Assembly: GCF_029167105.1 (NCBI RefSeq)
Contig: NZ_JARFML010000027.1
Location: 56,604-120,603 of the forward strand
Source of the DNA: Bradyrhizobium yuanmingense
GTDB lineage: Bacteria > Pseudomonadota > Alphaproteobacteria > Rhizobiales > Xanthobacteraceae
Direction: 5' to 3'
DNA length: 64,000 bases
The position numbers were made by a program, and so were the translations under genes. The notes beneath the pieces are model-generated. The model saw only the letters and a program-made list of their open reading frames with translations, was not told the origin of the DNA and made no database searches. This document shows, piece after piece, positions 1 through 7,606 of the stretch; positions within the stretch are counted from its first letter, which is position 1; each line of letters begins with the position of its first letter.

Positions 1-671
1 ATGGTGACGACGGTGAGAACCATCGAAGTCCCGATCACCGTCGAGGTCGGTACCCTCAAGAGATAGATCATGATCGGCACCAGGATGAAGCCGCCGCCTA
101 TACCCATGATGGCGCCGATGAAGCCGATCACGATGCCGACGATCACCACGGGGATGACCGAGAGGTAGATCTTCGAGCGCTTGAACCGCATCTTCAGCGG
201 CAAGCCGTGGATCCAGTTGTGGGTGCGGCGCGGGGGCAGCGCCCCGCGCCGGGTCCGCATCAAGGCGCGCAATCCTTCCGAGAACATCAGGCTGCCGACC
301 GTGGTGAGCAGCACGACGTAGGAGAGCGCGATCATCAGGTCGAGCTGGCCGAGCGCGCGCAGCTGGGTGAAGGTCCAGACGCCGAGCGTCGTGCCGGTCA
401 CGCCGCCGCATAACAAGACGCTCGCCAGCGCCGGATCGATCGCGCGTCGCCGCCAATAGGAGAGAGCGCCGGAAAAGGAGGAGGCCGCGATGTGGCTCGC
501 CACCGAGGCCACCGCGACCGCCGGCGTGATGCCGATGAAGATCAAAAGCGGCGTCATCAGGAAGCCGCCGCCGATGCCGAACATGCCGGAGACGAAGCCG
601 ACCGCAGCGCCCATGGCGAGCACCAGGAAGACGTTGACCGGAAGATCGGCGATCGGGAGGTAAAGCTGCAT
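1..671 (-). CDS. Sulfite exporter TauE/SafE family permease (partial, 3' end outside window)
   Basis: An inner-membrane permease of the TauE/SafE (DUF81) family, thought to export sulfite or sulfonate-type anions. The visible 223 codons begin MQLYLPIADL and carry the internally duplicated glycine motif typical of the family: GMFGIGGGF near residues 29-37 and MGIGGGF again near residue 193, each starting a hydrophobic half. Several membrane helices are evident, with a basic cytoplasmic loop between the halves (around RTRRGALPPRR). ATG at 669-671 is the only good start, and the gene continues past base 1. Substrate is not determinable from sequence. The 195 bases up to the next gene hold nothing recognisable. 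Confidence 0.85.
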   Translation of the reverse strand, partial: MQLYLPIADLPVNVFLVLAMGAAVGFVSGMFGIGGGFLMTPLLIFIGITPAVAVASVASHIAASSFSGALSYWRRRAIDPALASVLLCGGVTGTTLGVWTFTQLRALGQLDLMIALSYVVLLTTVGSLMFSEGLRALMRTRRGALPPRRTHNWIHGLPLKMRFKRSKIYLSVIPVVIVGIVIGFIGAIMGIGGGFILVPIMIYLLRVPTSTVIGTSMVLTVVT

Positions 672-866
672 TGAACCTGCGCACCGGCGAGACGGATCGA
701 CGAACGCGGAATGCTCGCGGAAGGAACGGAACGATTGCCGCGTCCCTCAATAGCGGAATTCGCCGGCGGGCGGGACCGGGAATTTCAGGCGTGGTGAATG
801 GGTATGACGCGCGCGTGATGATCTCTGCGATCGTCCGCACTCCCGCTGCAGGCGGAGAGGCGAAGG

Positions 867-1790
867 TCAGAACGGGCTGACGGAGAAATACCGTAGCCAG
901 AGATCGGTGTAGCGGCCTTTTTCCCAGATCCGGAACATCGCCCAGTTCAGGGCCTGGCGCAGCACGTCGTTGCCCTTGCGCACGGCGATGCCGATGCCCT
1001 CGCCGAAGAAACGGCTCTCGACGAATGGGCCGCCGGAGAAGGCGCAGCAATCGGCCGAATCCGTGCCGTTGATCCAGAACGCCAGCGAGATGGCGTCGCC
1101 GAAGATAAAGTCGACCTCGCCCCTGCGCAGAGCTGCGCGCATCGCATCGTCATTGGGGTAGGCGTGCAGCTCGGCGTCCGTGAACATCGCCTTGAGATAC
1201 GCCTCGTGCGCGGAGCCGGCGATGGCGCCGACCTTCTTGCCTTCGAGATATTCGGGGCGGATCTCCGGCATCACCGCATCCTTGCGCGAGACGAAGCGCG
1301 CCGGCACGCGATAATAGGGATCGGTGAAGTCGACGCGGGCGCGCAGCTGCGGGCTCACCGCCATGGAGGCGATGATGGCATCGCCCCGGTTGGAGGTGAG
1401 CGCATCGATCAGGGTCTCGAAACGCCGCATTTGCACCGTGCAGGTGACCTTGATCTCCTCGCAGAGCGCGCGGGCAAAATCGACGTTGAAGCCGGCCGGA
1501 TTGCCGTCCGCGCCGGTGAAGTTGAATGGTGGATAGTCGGTCTCGGTCAGGAAGCGGATCACGGTCAGGCGCGACAGGTCCGGCCGCTCCGGCCGCCGAC
1601 GCGGGTCCCAGAACCCGGGCACGGCCTGCGGAGCGGCCTGAGGGGAGGTCTGTGGCGCTGCCGGAGGCTGCTTGGCGGGGGCTTGCGCGTTCGCCTCGGT
1701 GACGCCGCCCAGCAGGCAAAGGCCGGCAGCCAGCCCTGCCAGCAAGCCACGGACAGATTTGAGCGATTTCGCCTGTTGCGATGGAGCCAT
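867..1790 (-). CDS. Periplasmic solute-binding protein, family 3 (amino-acid ABC type)
   Basis: A 307-residue extracellular solute-binding protein of the SBP_bac_3 class, which delivers amino acids or similar polar solutes to ABC permeases. It has a signal peptide (hydrophobic residues 13-30, cleavage near ANAQA), the N-terminal lobe TETDYPPFNFTGADG and the hinge-region FTDPYYRVPARF. I place the start at ATG 1788-1790 (MAPSQQAK). The reading frame runs open to 1958, but that part is an intergenic repeat encoding DARDKPGHD-like residues, not protein. No permease or ATPase gene is adjacent, so it is an orphan binding protein or acts as a sensor partner. Ligand unknown. Confidence 0.85.
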   Translation of the reverse strand: MAPSQQAKSLKSVRGLLAGLAAGLCLLGGVTEANAQAPAKQPPAAPQTSPQAAPQAVPGFWDPRRRPERPDLSRLTVIRFLTETDYPPFNFTGADGNPAGFNVDFARALCEEIKVTCTVQMRRFETLIDALTSNRGDAIIASMAVSPQLRARVDFTDPYYRVPARFVSRKDAVMPEIRPEYLEGKKVGAIAGSAHEAYLKAMFTDAELHAYPNDDAMRAALRRGEVDFIFGDAISLAFWINGTDSADCCAFSGGPFVESRFFGEGIGIAVRKGNDVLRQALNWAMFRIWEKGRYTDLWLRYFSVSPF

Positions 1791-1886
1791 CGGCCGCAAG
1801 TAATGAATTTCGTCGAGATCGGAGGGCCTTATAGACCATCCCGCCGGGAACGCGAGCCTGGAATGTGGGAAGGGCAACGTCTCTCG

Positions 1887-2009
1887 GTCATGCCCGGGCT
1901 TGTCCCGGGCATCCACGAACTTCCTCACCCAGCCCAAGAACGTGGATGGCCGGGACATAGGCGAGCGGAAGCGACGCCGTCCTTCGGACGGCTATGCCCG
2001 GCCATGACG
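1887..2009. repeat. Intergenic palindromic repeat, family A
   Basis: Begins gtcatgcccgggcttgtccc and ends ggccatgacg, with complementary arms around 'atccacg/cgtggat'. The same arms recur at six other places in the window. It lies between the sco gene and the solute-binding protein gene and causes the false N-terminal extension of the latter. Confidence 0.8.
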
Positions 2010-2039
2010 GCGCGGAAGCATCGCGCCCAAATCGGGCCT

Positions 2040-2630
2040 TCAAAGATACTTTTTCAAATCAACCGCTGCCTCTTCCGGCGTCCGCTTCAAATTGAACGGC
2101 GAAACGAACCTGCCCTCGCGGTCCATCAGGTAGATCAGCGCGGTGTGGTCCATCGTGTAGTCGCCATCCTTGGTCGGGACCTTCTTGGCATAGACCCGGT
2201 AGGAGGAGATGACCTTGGCGGTCTCGGCGGGGTCGCCGGACAGGCCCTGGAGGTGCGGATCGAAGCTCGACAGGTAATCCTTCATCGTCGCCGGCGTGTC
2301 GCGCTCGGGATCGACCGAGATGAAGATGGCATTGACCTTGTCGGCGTCCTTGCCCAGCGCGCGCAGCACTTCCGAGATCTCGAACAGCGAGGTCGGGCAG
2401 ACGTCGGGGCAATGGGTGTAGCCGAAGAAGATCAGGGTCGGCTTGCCCTTCAGGCTCTTGTCGGTGACGGCCTTCCCGTTCTGGTCGGTCAGCTGGAACG
2501 GGCCGCCGATCGCGGCCGGCTGTGCCACCTTGCTGACGCCGCCCATCGCCCAGAACATGATCAGGAGCCCGACGACGAGGCTTGCGGCAAAGGCGGTCGC
2601 GATCACCAGCGGACGGGTGGCGGAGCTCAT
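2040..2630 (-). CDS. SCO1/SenC family copper chaperone
   Basis: A 196-residue membrane-anchored thioredoxin-fold protein of the Sco family, which delivers copper to the CuA site of cytochrome c oxidase and maintains thiol redox state on the periplasmic side. One N-terminal transmembrane anchor (about residues 8-29) precedes the metal site THCPDVCP (Cys74, Cys78). The third ligand is His162 in TMDHTAL, and SVDPERDTP is also typical. All copper ligands are intact. The start at 2630 is 24 nt downstream of the stop of the small membrane protein gene 2655-2849, so the two are probably co-transcribed. Confident family call. Confidence 0.92.
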   Translation of the reverse strand: MSSATRPLVIATAFAASLVVGLLIMFWAMGGVSKVAQPAAIGGPFQLTDQNGKAVTDKSLKGKPTLIFFGYTHCPDVCPTSLFEISEVLRALGKDADKVNAIFISVDPERDTPATMKDYLSSFDPHLQGLSGDPAETAKVISSYRVYAKKVPTKDGDYTMDHTALIYLMDREGRFVSPFNLKRTPEEAAVDLKKYL

Positions 2631-2654
2631 GGGCGGAAAACTTCCTGTCGCAGG

Positions 2655-2849
2655 TCAGAAGCAGGCGGCAAAGCCGGTCCTGATCATTTCGAAGAACACC
2701 TGGCTGCCATAGTGGAACCAGAGCGCCAGCGCGCCGATCACGGCGAGACCGCCGATTGCAGCGCCCGCCCACAGCAGCACGGATGGCATCCGCCCGGCAG
2801 TGGGCGAATTGTCCGATAGCCGATGTGCCGGGTGCAGCGGTTGAGCCAT
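2655..2849 (-). CDS. Small single-pass membrane protein upstream of sco
   Basis: A 64-residue protein beginning MAQPLHPAHR, with one clear hydrophobic span (about residues 24-46: VLLWAGAAIGGLAVIGALALW) and a short C-terminal tail ending TGFAACF. No known domain recognised. It lies 24 nt upstream of the Sco gene on the same strand, so a role in copper handling or cytochrome oxidase assembly is a context-based inference only. The ATG at 2849 is the only good start. Confidence 0.6.
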   Translation of the reverse strand: MAQPLHPAHRLSDNSPTAGRMPSVLLWAGAAIGGLAVIGALALWFHYGSQVFFEMIRTGFAACF

Positions 2850-2912
2850 GACAACGATCGGGACGAAGGCCCCGGTTCCCTGGCTTTCAGATAGGCTTTG
2901 CGCCGGCTGCGG

Positions 2913-2978
2913 GCAAGGCGCCGCCAGCAGGCAAGGCGCCGCCAGCAGGCAAGGCGCCGCCAGCAGGCAAGACGCCGC
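2913..2978. repeat. 18-bp tandem repeat, about 3.5 copies
   Basis: The unit gcaaggcgccgccagcag is repeated three times exactly (2913-2930, 2931-2948, 2949-2966), followed by a partial diverged copy (gcaagacgccgc). It lies between two genes on the minus strand, in a stretch where no real gene is apparent. Confidence 0.9.
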
Positions 2979-3012
2979 GGCGGCGCCAAAGGACGCCGCC
3001 AGCCTGTGGATG

Positions 3013-3534
3013 TCAGTGGAGGAGCTGGCCTCGAGCGGATTCGAGCGGCTCCGCTTGCGGGAGCGACCGGCGCGACGGCCTGGTCGTCGAGGCTTGCGCG
3101 TCCAGGTAGCACGGCTTGTACATGGCCTGGAGCTGCTTGCCTTTCAGGAAGAGCATCCGCGGGGTGAGGCCGCCCCGCTGGCCGATCCAGCGCCTGATCT
3201 GCGAGGGATACATCGCGTACAGCATCTGGGTCGCTTCGGGATTGGTGACGGCGCGGCCGTTGGCGCCGAAATCCCAGGCGGCGTGGAAGCCCAGCGTCGC
3301 ATGCGAGGTCACGCAGATCCGGTCGTGCGGGATAGCACCGAGAACGATGGTACAGGCCGAGGCACAGAGGCCATCGATGATGACCGTCTCACCCGATTGC
3401 CTGAGGTCCTGGTACCTGTCGACGTAGGTTCCGATCCGGCCGCCGCGGTCATCCGCGATCCGAACCACCGCGTGAGAAGCCCCCATGCCCGCGATCAAGA
3501 GGACCGCCGCAAGCAACCCCGTCAGAAACTTCAT
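3013..3534 (-). CDS. Periplasmic ClpP/crotonase-like protein (COG3904 type)
   Basis: A 173-residue exported protein with a signal peptide (MKFLTGLLAAVLLIAGMGASHA). The mature part has the pattern YVDRYQDLRQSGETVIIDGLCASACTIVLGAIP, which resembles the serine-protease-like ClpP/SDH fold, with the serine in 'CASACT' at the nucleophile position and a later histidine in TLGFHAAWD. The call to COG3904-like predicted periplasmic proteins is from memory. I chose ATG 3532-3534 because it opens directly onto a signal peptide, although the frame stays open upstream to 3702. The catalytic role is unproven. The 282 bases up to the next gene hold nothing recognisable. Confidence 0.7.
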   Translation of the reverse strand: MKFLTGLLAAVLLIAGMGASHAVVRIADDRGGRIGTYVDRYQDLRQSGETVIIDGLCASACTIVLGAIPHDRICVTSHATLGFHAAWDFGANGRAVTNPEATQMLYAMYPSQIRRWIGQRGGLTPRMLFLKGKQLQAMYKPCYLDAQASTTRPSRRSLPQAEPLESARGQLLH

Positions 3535-3816
3535 TTTCCCCCGCCCCAGTCGAATTCGAATCTGTGTGTCAGGTGATGATGCACGGCTAGCGTCGGTCGT
3601 AACCGAAGTTTTGTCTAGGCAGGCCTGCTGGCTCAAAACAAATTCAAATCCAGTGTTGCGCCCGCGCTGCACCCGGCCGGTCTCTATCCCAAAGTGGAAC
3701 AAGTTAACGAGGTCTTGCGCGCCATACCCTTGATCTCAGTTGCAACCGCTGGCTTCAATCCGGGCAACTACAGGGTGGAACCCTTGAGGAGGAGAAGAAC
3801 TTGGAGGGGGAAACGC

Positions 3817-5475
3817 ATGGTTGAAGAAACGGACGTCATCGTCGTCGGCGCGGGACTGTCGGGCCTCGTTGCCGCCACCGAGATCGCCGAAGCGGGCAAG
3901 CGCGTGATGGTAGTCGACCAGGAAGGCGAGCAGTCGCTGGGCGGCCAGGCGTTCTGGTCGTTCGGCGGATTGTTCCTGGTCGATTCGCCGGAGCAGCGCC
4001 GGCTCGGCATCAAGGACTCCTACGAGCTTGCCATGCAGGACTGGCTCGGCACCGCCGGCTTCGACCGCGACGAGGATTTCTGGCCGCGCCAATGGGCCGA
4101 AGCCTATGTGGCCTTCGCGGCCGGCGAGAAGCGCGGCTGGCTGCGCGCGATGGGCCATCGCTTCTTTCCCGTGGTCGGTTGGGCCGAGCGCGGCGGCTAT
4201 GACGCGATGGGCCACGGCAATTCGGTGCCGCGCTTCCACGTCACCTGGGGCACCGGCCCGGGCATCGTCGAGCCGTTCGAGCGCCGCGCGCGCGAGGCAG
4301 CCAAGACCGGCCGATTGATCTTCAGATTTCGTCATCGCGTCGATGCGCTCTCTATCAGCAATGGCACCGTGGATGGCGTCAGCGGCGTCGTTCTTGCGCC
4401 CGATGATGCAGAGCGCGGCAAGAGCTCCTCGCGCAGCGTGGTCGGCGACTTCGCACTGAAGGCGCAGGCCGTGATCGTCGCCTCCGGCGGCATCGGCGGC
4501 AACCACGAGCTGGTGCGGCAGAACTGGCCGAAGCGGCTCGGTGAGCCCCCGAAGTTCATGATCTCCGGCGTGCCCGAGCATGTCGACGGGCGCATGATCG
4601 GCATCACGGAAAAGACCGGCGCGCGGCTGATCAACCGCGACCGCATGTGGCACTACGTCGAGGGCATCCAGAACTGGAACCCGATCTGGCCGCGCCACGG
4701 CATCCGCATCCTGCCGGGTCCTTCCTCGATGTGGTTCGACGCCACAGGCACGCGGCTGCCGGCGCCGCTATTCCCGGGCTCCGACACGCTCGGCCAGCTC
4801 AAATACATCATGTCGACCGGCTACGATTATTCCTGGTTCATCCTGACCCAGAGCATCATCAAGAAAGAGTTTGCGCTGTCGGGCTCGGAGCAGAACCCGG
4901 ACCTGACCGGCAAGAGCTGGCGCATGACGCTTCGCCGGGCCACCAACAAGGGGGCGCCGGCGCCGGTGGAGGCGTTCAAGAGCCACGGTGTCGACTTCAT
5001 TGTCCGCGACAAGCTCGATGAGCTCGTTGTGGCCATGAACAAGCTCGCCGGCAGCGATCTCCTCAAGCTCGAGCACATCAGGATGCAGATCGAGGCGCGC
5101 GACCGCGAGATCGCCAATCCTTACGTCAAGGACGCCCAGGTCATGAACATCCACAATGCGCGCCGCTATATTGGCGACAAGTTGATCCGCACCGCTTCTC
5201 CGCACCGCATCCTCGATCCCGCGCATGGGCCGCTGATCGCCGTGAAGCTCAACATTCTCACCCGCAAGACGCTGGGCGGCTTCGAGACCGATCTCGACTC
5301 CCGCGTGTTCGGGGAGGAGGGCAGCATCATTCCGGGCCTCTACGCCGTCGGCGAGGCCGCCGGCTTCGGTGGCGGCGGCGTGCATGGCTATCGCTCGCTG
5401 GAAGGCACCTTTCTGGGCGGCTGCCTGTTCTCGGGCCGCAATGCGGGCCGTGCCGCCGCCAAGGCAGTGGGCTAG
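3817..5475 (+). CDS. FAD-binding dehydrogenase (KsdD/fumarate reductase-like flavoprotein)
   Basis: A 552-residue flavoprotein of the FAD_binding_2 family, closest in pattern to the conserved 'putative FAD-binding dehydrogenase' group (COG3573), which also resembles 3-ketosteroid dehydrogenases. It opens with the dinucleotide-binding fold ETDVIVVGAGLSGLVAATEIAEAG and has a GGQAFWSFGG flavin loop. The C-terminal motif YAVGEAAGFGGGGVHGYRSLEGTFLGGC completes the FAD site. ATG 3817 is preceded by ggaggggg at 3803-3810, a strong ribosome-binding site, and starts four residues before the fold. The esterase gene follows after 3 nt. Substrate unknown. Confidence 0.85.
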   Translation: MVEETDVIVVGAGLSGLVAATEIAEAGKRVMVVDQEGEQSLGGQAFWSFGGLFLVDSPEQRRLGIKDSYELAMQDWLGTAGFDRDEDFWPRQWAEAYVAFAAGEKRGWLRAMGHRFFPVVGWAERGGYDAMGHGNSVPRFHVTWGTGPGIVEPFERRAREAAKTGRLIFRFRHRVDALSISNGTVDGVSGVVLAPDDAERGKSSSRSVVGDFALKAQAVIVASGGIGGNHELVRQNWPKRLGEPPKFMISGVPEHVDGRMIGITEKTGARLINRDRMWHYVEGIQNWNPIWPRHGIRILPGPSSMWFDATGTRLPAPLFPGSDTLGQLKYIMSTGYDYSWFILTQSIIKKEFALSGSEQNPDLTGKSWRMTLRRATNKGAPAPVEAFKSHGVDFIVRDKLDELVVAMNKLAGSDLLKLEHIRMQIEARDREIANPYVKDAQVMNIHNARRYIGDKLIRTASPHRILDPAHGPLIAVKLNILTRKTLGGFETDLDSRVFGEEGSIIPGLYAVGEAAGFGGGGVHGYRSLEGTFLGGCLFSGRNAGRAAAKAVG

Positions 5476-5478
5476 ACC

Positions 5479-6396
5479 ATGCGGCGGCGGATGCGCATCG
5501 CCACCCTGATCGCTGCTTTGGCGGCAGCTTCGGCTGCGTCCGCCGATACAATCGATGTCAACGGGATGAAGCGCTCCTACACTGCGCAACTGCCGGCCAA
5601 GCGGCCCGCACCGCTGGTCGTCGTGCTGCATGGCAAGACCCAGCGCGGTGCCGACATGGTCACGCGGTCGGCTTGGCCGCAGGTTGCCAAGCGCGAGGGC
5701 CTCGCCGTGGTGTTTCCGGACGGGCTCAACAACGCATGGGCGGACGCGCGCACCAAGGCGGGGCCTGCCCTGCGCGGACCACCGGCGGGCACCGATGACG
5801 TCGCCTTCATCGCAAGGCTGGTCGAGAAGCTGGTGGCCGACGGCACGGCCGATCCGAAGCGCGTCTACGTCGCCGGCGTCTCCAATGGCGGTGCCATGGC
5901 GATGACCATGGCCTGTGCGCGGGCCGATCTGTTTGCGGCGGCTGCGAGTGTGATCATGAACCTCAACGATGAAGCCGCCGTCACGTGCCATCCGTCGCGG
6001 CCGCTGCCGATGCTGCTCATGAACGGGACCGAAGATCCGCTGGTCCCTTATGAGGGAGGGCGCGGATCGAGCTATTTTGCCGCTGAGGGATTCTGGTCGA
6101 CGGACGAGACGCTGGCGTTCTGGCGCAGGCTCAATGGCTGCGAGATCGACGACGCCGGGATCACCGACATGCCCGACGTGGCGCCGGCGGACCAGTCCAC
6201 AGTGACGCGGATCGGCTCGCGATGTCCGGCTGGGCACGACGTCGTGCTCTATCGCATCAACCATGGCGGCCACCGCATGCCAGGCTTTGCTCCGGATGCC
6301 CGCTTCCCGAAGGTCGCCAGGAGCCTGCTCGGACCGCAGAACGGCGACATCGATGGCGCCGAAACGATCTGGACGTTCTTCAGCCGGTTTCCGTGA
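5479..6396 (+). CDS. Secreted PHB depolymerase/LpqC-type esterase
   Basis: A 305-residue alpha/beta-hydrolase of the poly(3-hydroxybutyrate) depolymerase/feruloyl esterase type (COG3509). A signal peptide with two Arg pairs precedes residues 21-23 (AASADT). The nucleophile elbow is GVSNG with Ser135, the likely acid Asp186 lies in NGTEDPLVP, and the likely His is in HGGHRMPG near residue 262. The oxyanion region VVVLHGKTQRGADM is also present. It starts 3 nt after the flavoprotein gene, so translation is probably coupled. The natural ester substrate cannot be read from sequence. Confidence 0.85.
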   Translation: MRRRMRIATLIAALAAASAASADTIDVNGMKRSYTAQLPAKRPAPLVVVLHGKTQRGADMVTRSAWPQVAKREGLAVVFPDGLNNAWADARTKAGPALRGPPAGTDDVAFIARLVEKLVADGTADPKRVYVAGVSNGGAMAMTMACARADLFAAAASVIMNLNDEAAVTCHPSRPLPMLLMNGTEDPLVPYEGGRGSSYFAAEGFWSTDETLAFWRRLNGCEIDDAGITDMPDVAPADQSTVTRIGSRCPAGHDVVLYRINHGGHRMPGFAPDARFPKVARSLLGPQNGDIDGAETIWTFFSRFP

Positions 6397-6412
6397 ACGG
6401 CGTTGCTACCCC

Positions 6413-6440
6413 ACGCATGCGTGCCGGGCAACGCATGCGT
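6413..6440. promoter_or_regulatory. Tandem 10-bp palindromes upstream of ridA
   Basis: The perfect palindrome ACGCATGCGT occurs at 6413-6422 and again at 6431-6440, 18 bp apart, each followed by GCC. They sit 66-93 bases before the ridA start codon, in the gap after the esterase gene. An operator for a dimeric regulator binding twice is plausible; no regulator is identified. Confidence 0.45.
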
Positions 6441-6505
6441 GCCAGGGCTGGCACAGTGCAAACCGCTGGGCTAGACAGGGCCGCCATTCCAGCCAGGAGA
6501 TCCAG

Positions 6506-6856
6506 ATGAGCATTCAGCGTTTTGAAACCGGCCCGCGCATGAGCCAGGTCGTCGTGCACGGCAACACCGTCTATCTCGCCGGTGTCGTCGCCAACAAGGC
6601 GGCCGGCGAAAGCGTGACGAAGCAGACCCAGGACATCCTGGCGACCATCGACGGCCACCTCGCCAAGGCCGGCACCGACAAGTCGAAGCTGCTCTCGGCC
6701 ACGATCTACATCACCGACATGAAGACCTTCGCAGAGATGAACGCTGTGTGGGACGCCTGGGTCTCGTCCGGCAATACGCCTGCGCGCGCCACCGTCGAAG
6801 CCAAGCTGGCGGCCCCGCAATACACCGTCGAGATCATGGTGACGGCGGCGAAGTAA
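6506..6856 (+). CDS. RidA family (YjgF/UK114) protein
   Basis: A 116-residue member of the RidA superfamily, trimeric enzymes that hydrolyse reactive enamine/imine intermediates such as 2-aminoacrylate. Visible family features include VVHGNTVYLAGVVANKAAGESVTKQTQDIL, the substrate-site arginine in PARATVEAKLA, and the C-terminal YTVEIMVTAA strand with a glutamate. ATG 6506 follows an aggaga site at 6494-6500. The preceding open frame from 6263 overlaps the esterase and is discarded. Confidence 0.9.
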   Translation: MSIQRFETGPRMSQVVVHGNTVYLAGVVANKAAGESVTKQTQDILATIDGHLAKAGTDKSKLLSATIYITDMKTFAEMNAVWDAWVSSGNTPARATVEAKLAAPQYTVEIMVTAAK

Positions 6857-6870
6857 TTTTTGCGAACACC

Positions 6871-6915
6871 TCACGCGCGTTGATGACCTCCGAGGTAATC
6901 GATCAACGCGCGTGA
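6871..6915. promoter_or_regulatory. 14-bp perfect inverted repeat between ridA and SnoaL-like gene
   Basis: TCACGCGCGTTGAT (6871-6884) is perfectly complementary to ATCAACGCGCGTGA (6902-6915) with a 17-nt loop. It begins 15 nt after the ridA stop and ends 54 nt before the next start codon. There is no T-run, so it is either a factor-assisted terminator, an RNA hairpin, or an operator. Confidence 0.5.
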
Positions 6916-6969
6916 ACCTTCGATAGTCACGGTCAGCCGGACAACACGGCACCATCGAAGGAGAGAACC

Positions 6970-7335
6970 ATGACCGACCCCGTCACCATCGCCCGCCGCT
7001 ACATCGAGCTCTGGAACGAGCGCACCGCCGGCCGCCGCCGCGAGCTGCTGAGCGAAAGCTGGACGACGGATGCGAGCTACGTCGACCCCGTGATGAAGGG
7101 CGACGGCCAGGACGGCATCGAGACGCTGATCGCAGGTGTGCAGCAGCGCTTTCCCGATTTCACATTCAAGCTGATCGGCGAGCCCAACGGCTACGGCGAT
7201 CACGTCCGCTTTTCGTGGGGGCTCGGCCCGGATGGCGCCGACAGCCCGATCAAGGGCACCGATTTCGCCGTGCTGAAGGACGGCCGGATCAGAAGCGTGA
7301 CCGGATTTCTCGATCAGGTGCCGGCCGGGGCCTAA
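6970..7335 (+). CDS. SnoaL-like/NTF2-fold polyketide-cyclase-type protein
   Basis: A 121-residue single-domain protein with the NTF2/SnoaL-like cone fold pattern: RRYIELWNERTAGRRRELLSE, then YVDPVMKGDGQDGIETLI and FPDFTFKLIGEPNGYGDHVRFSWGLG. Members are small isomerases, cyclases or orphan ligand-binding proteins. ATG 6970 is preceded by aaggagag. No catalytic partner is visible next to it, so the function is unknown. The gene stands alone between an inverted repeat and an intergenic repeat. Confidence 0.8.
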   Translation: MTDPVTIARRYIELWNERTAGRRRELLSESWTTDASYVDPVMKGDGQDGIETLIAGVQQRFPDFTFKLIGEPNGYGDHVRFSWGLGPDGADSPIKGTDFAVLKDGRIRSVTGFLDQVPAGA

Positions 7336-7367
7336 AAGGGCTGCGTGGGAGCGATCTCGCTCGTTGC

Positions 7368-7500
7368 CATCCTTCGAGACGCCCGCCGTTGGCGGGCCCT
7401 CAGGATGAGGATCGAGTGCGTTGCGCCGGGTTCAACAAGCGCCGATGCACCTGAGCCTCACCCTGAGGAGACCGCGAAGCGGTCGTCTCGAAGGGCGAGG
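7368..7500. repeat. Intergenic palindromic repeat, family B
   Basis: Starts catccttcgagacgcccgcc and ends gtctcgaagggcgagg, with the internal arms ctcaggatgagg and cctcaccctgagg. A second copy is at 15189-15318. Together with flanking unrecognised sequence it fills the 271-bp gap before the helicase gene. Confidence 0.75.
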
Positions 7501-7606
7501 CGCTTGCGCAGGTCGCGCAACAATGACTGAGTGGTAGCCCTCCTCGTGCAGGCGGGGAGGGCGGCCCCCCTCGACGAAGCCATCCCTACGGCTTACCTGT
7601 CATGCC

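Noticed and set aside
1164..2819. 551-codon plus-strand open frame across the binding protein and sco genes
   Set aside because: Shadow of two real minus-strand genes and the repeat between them.
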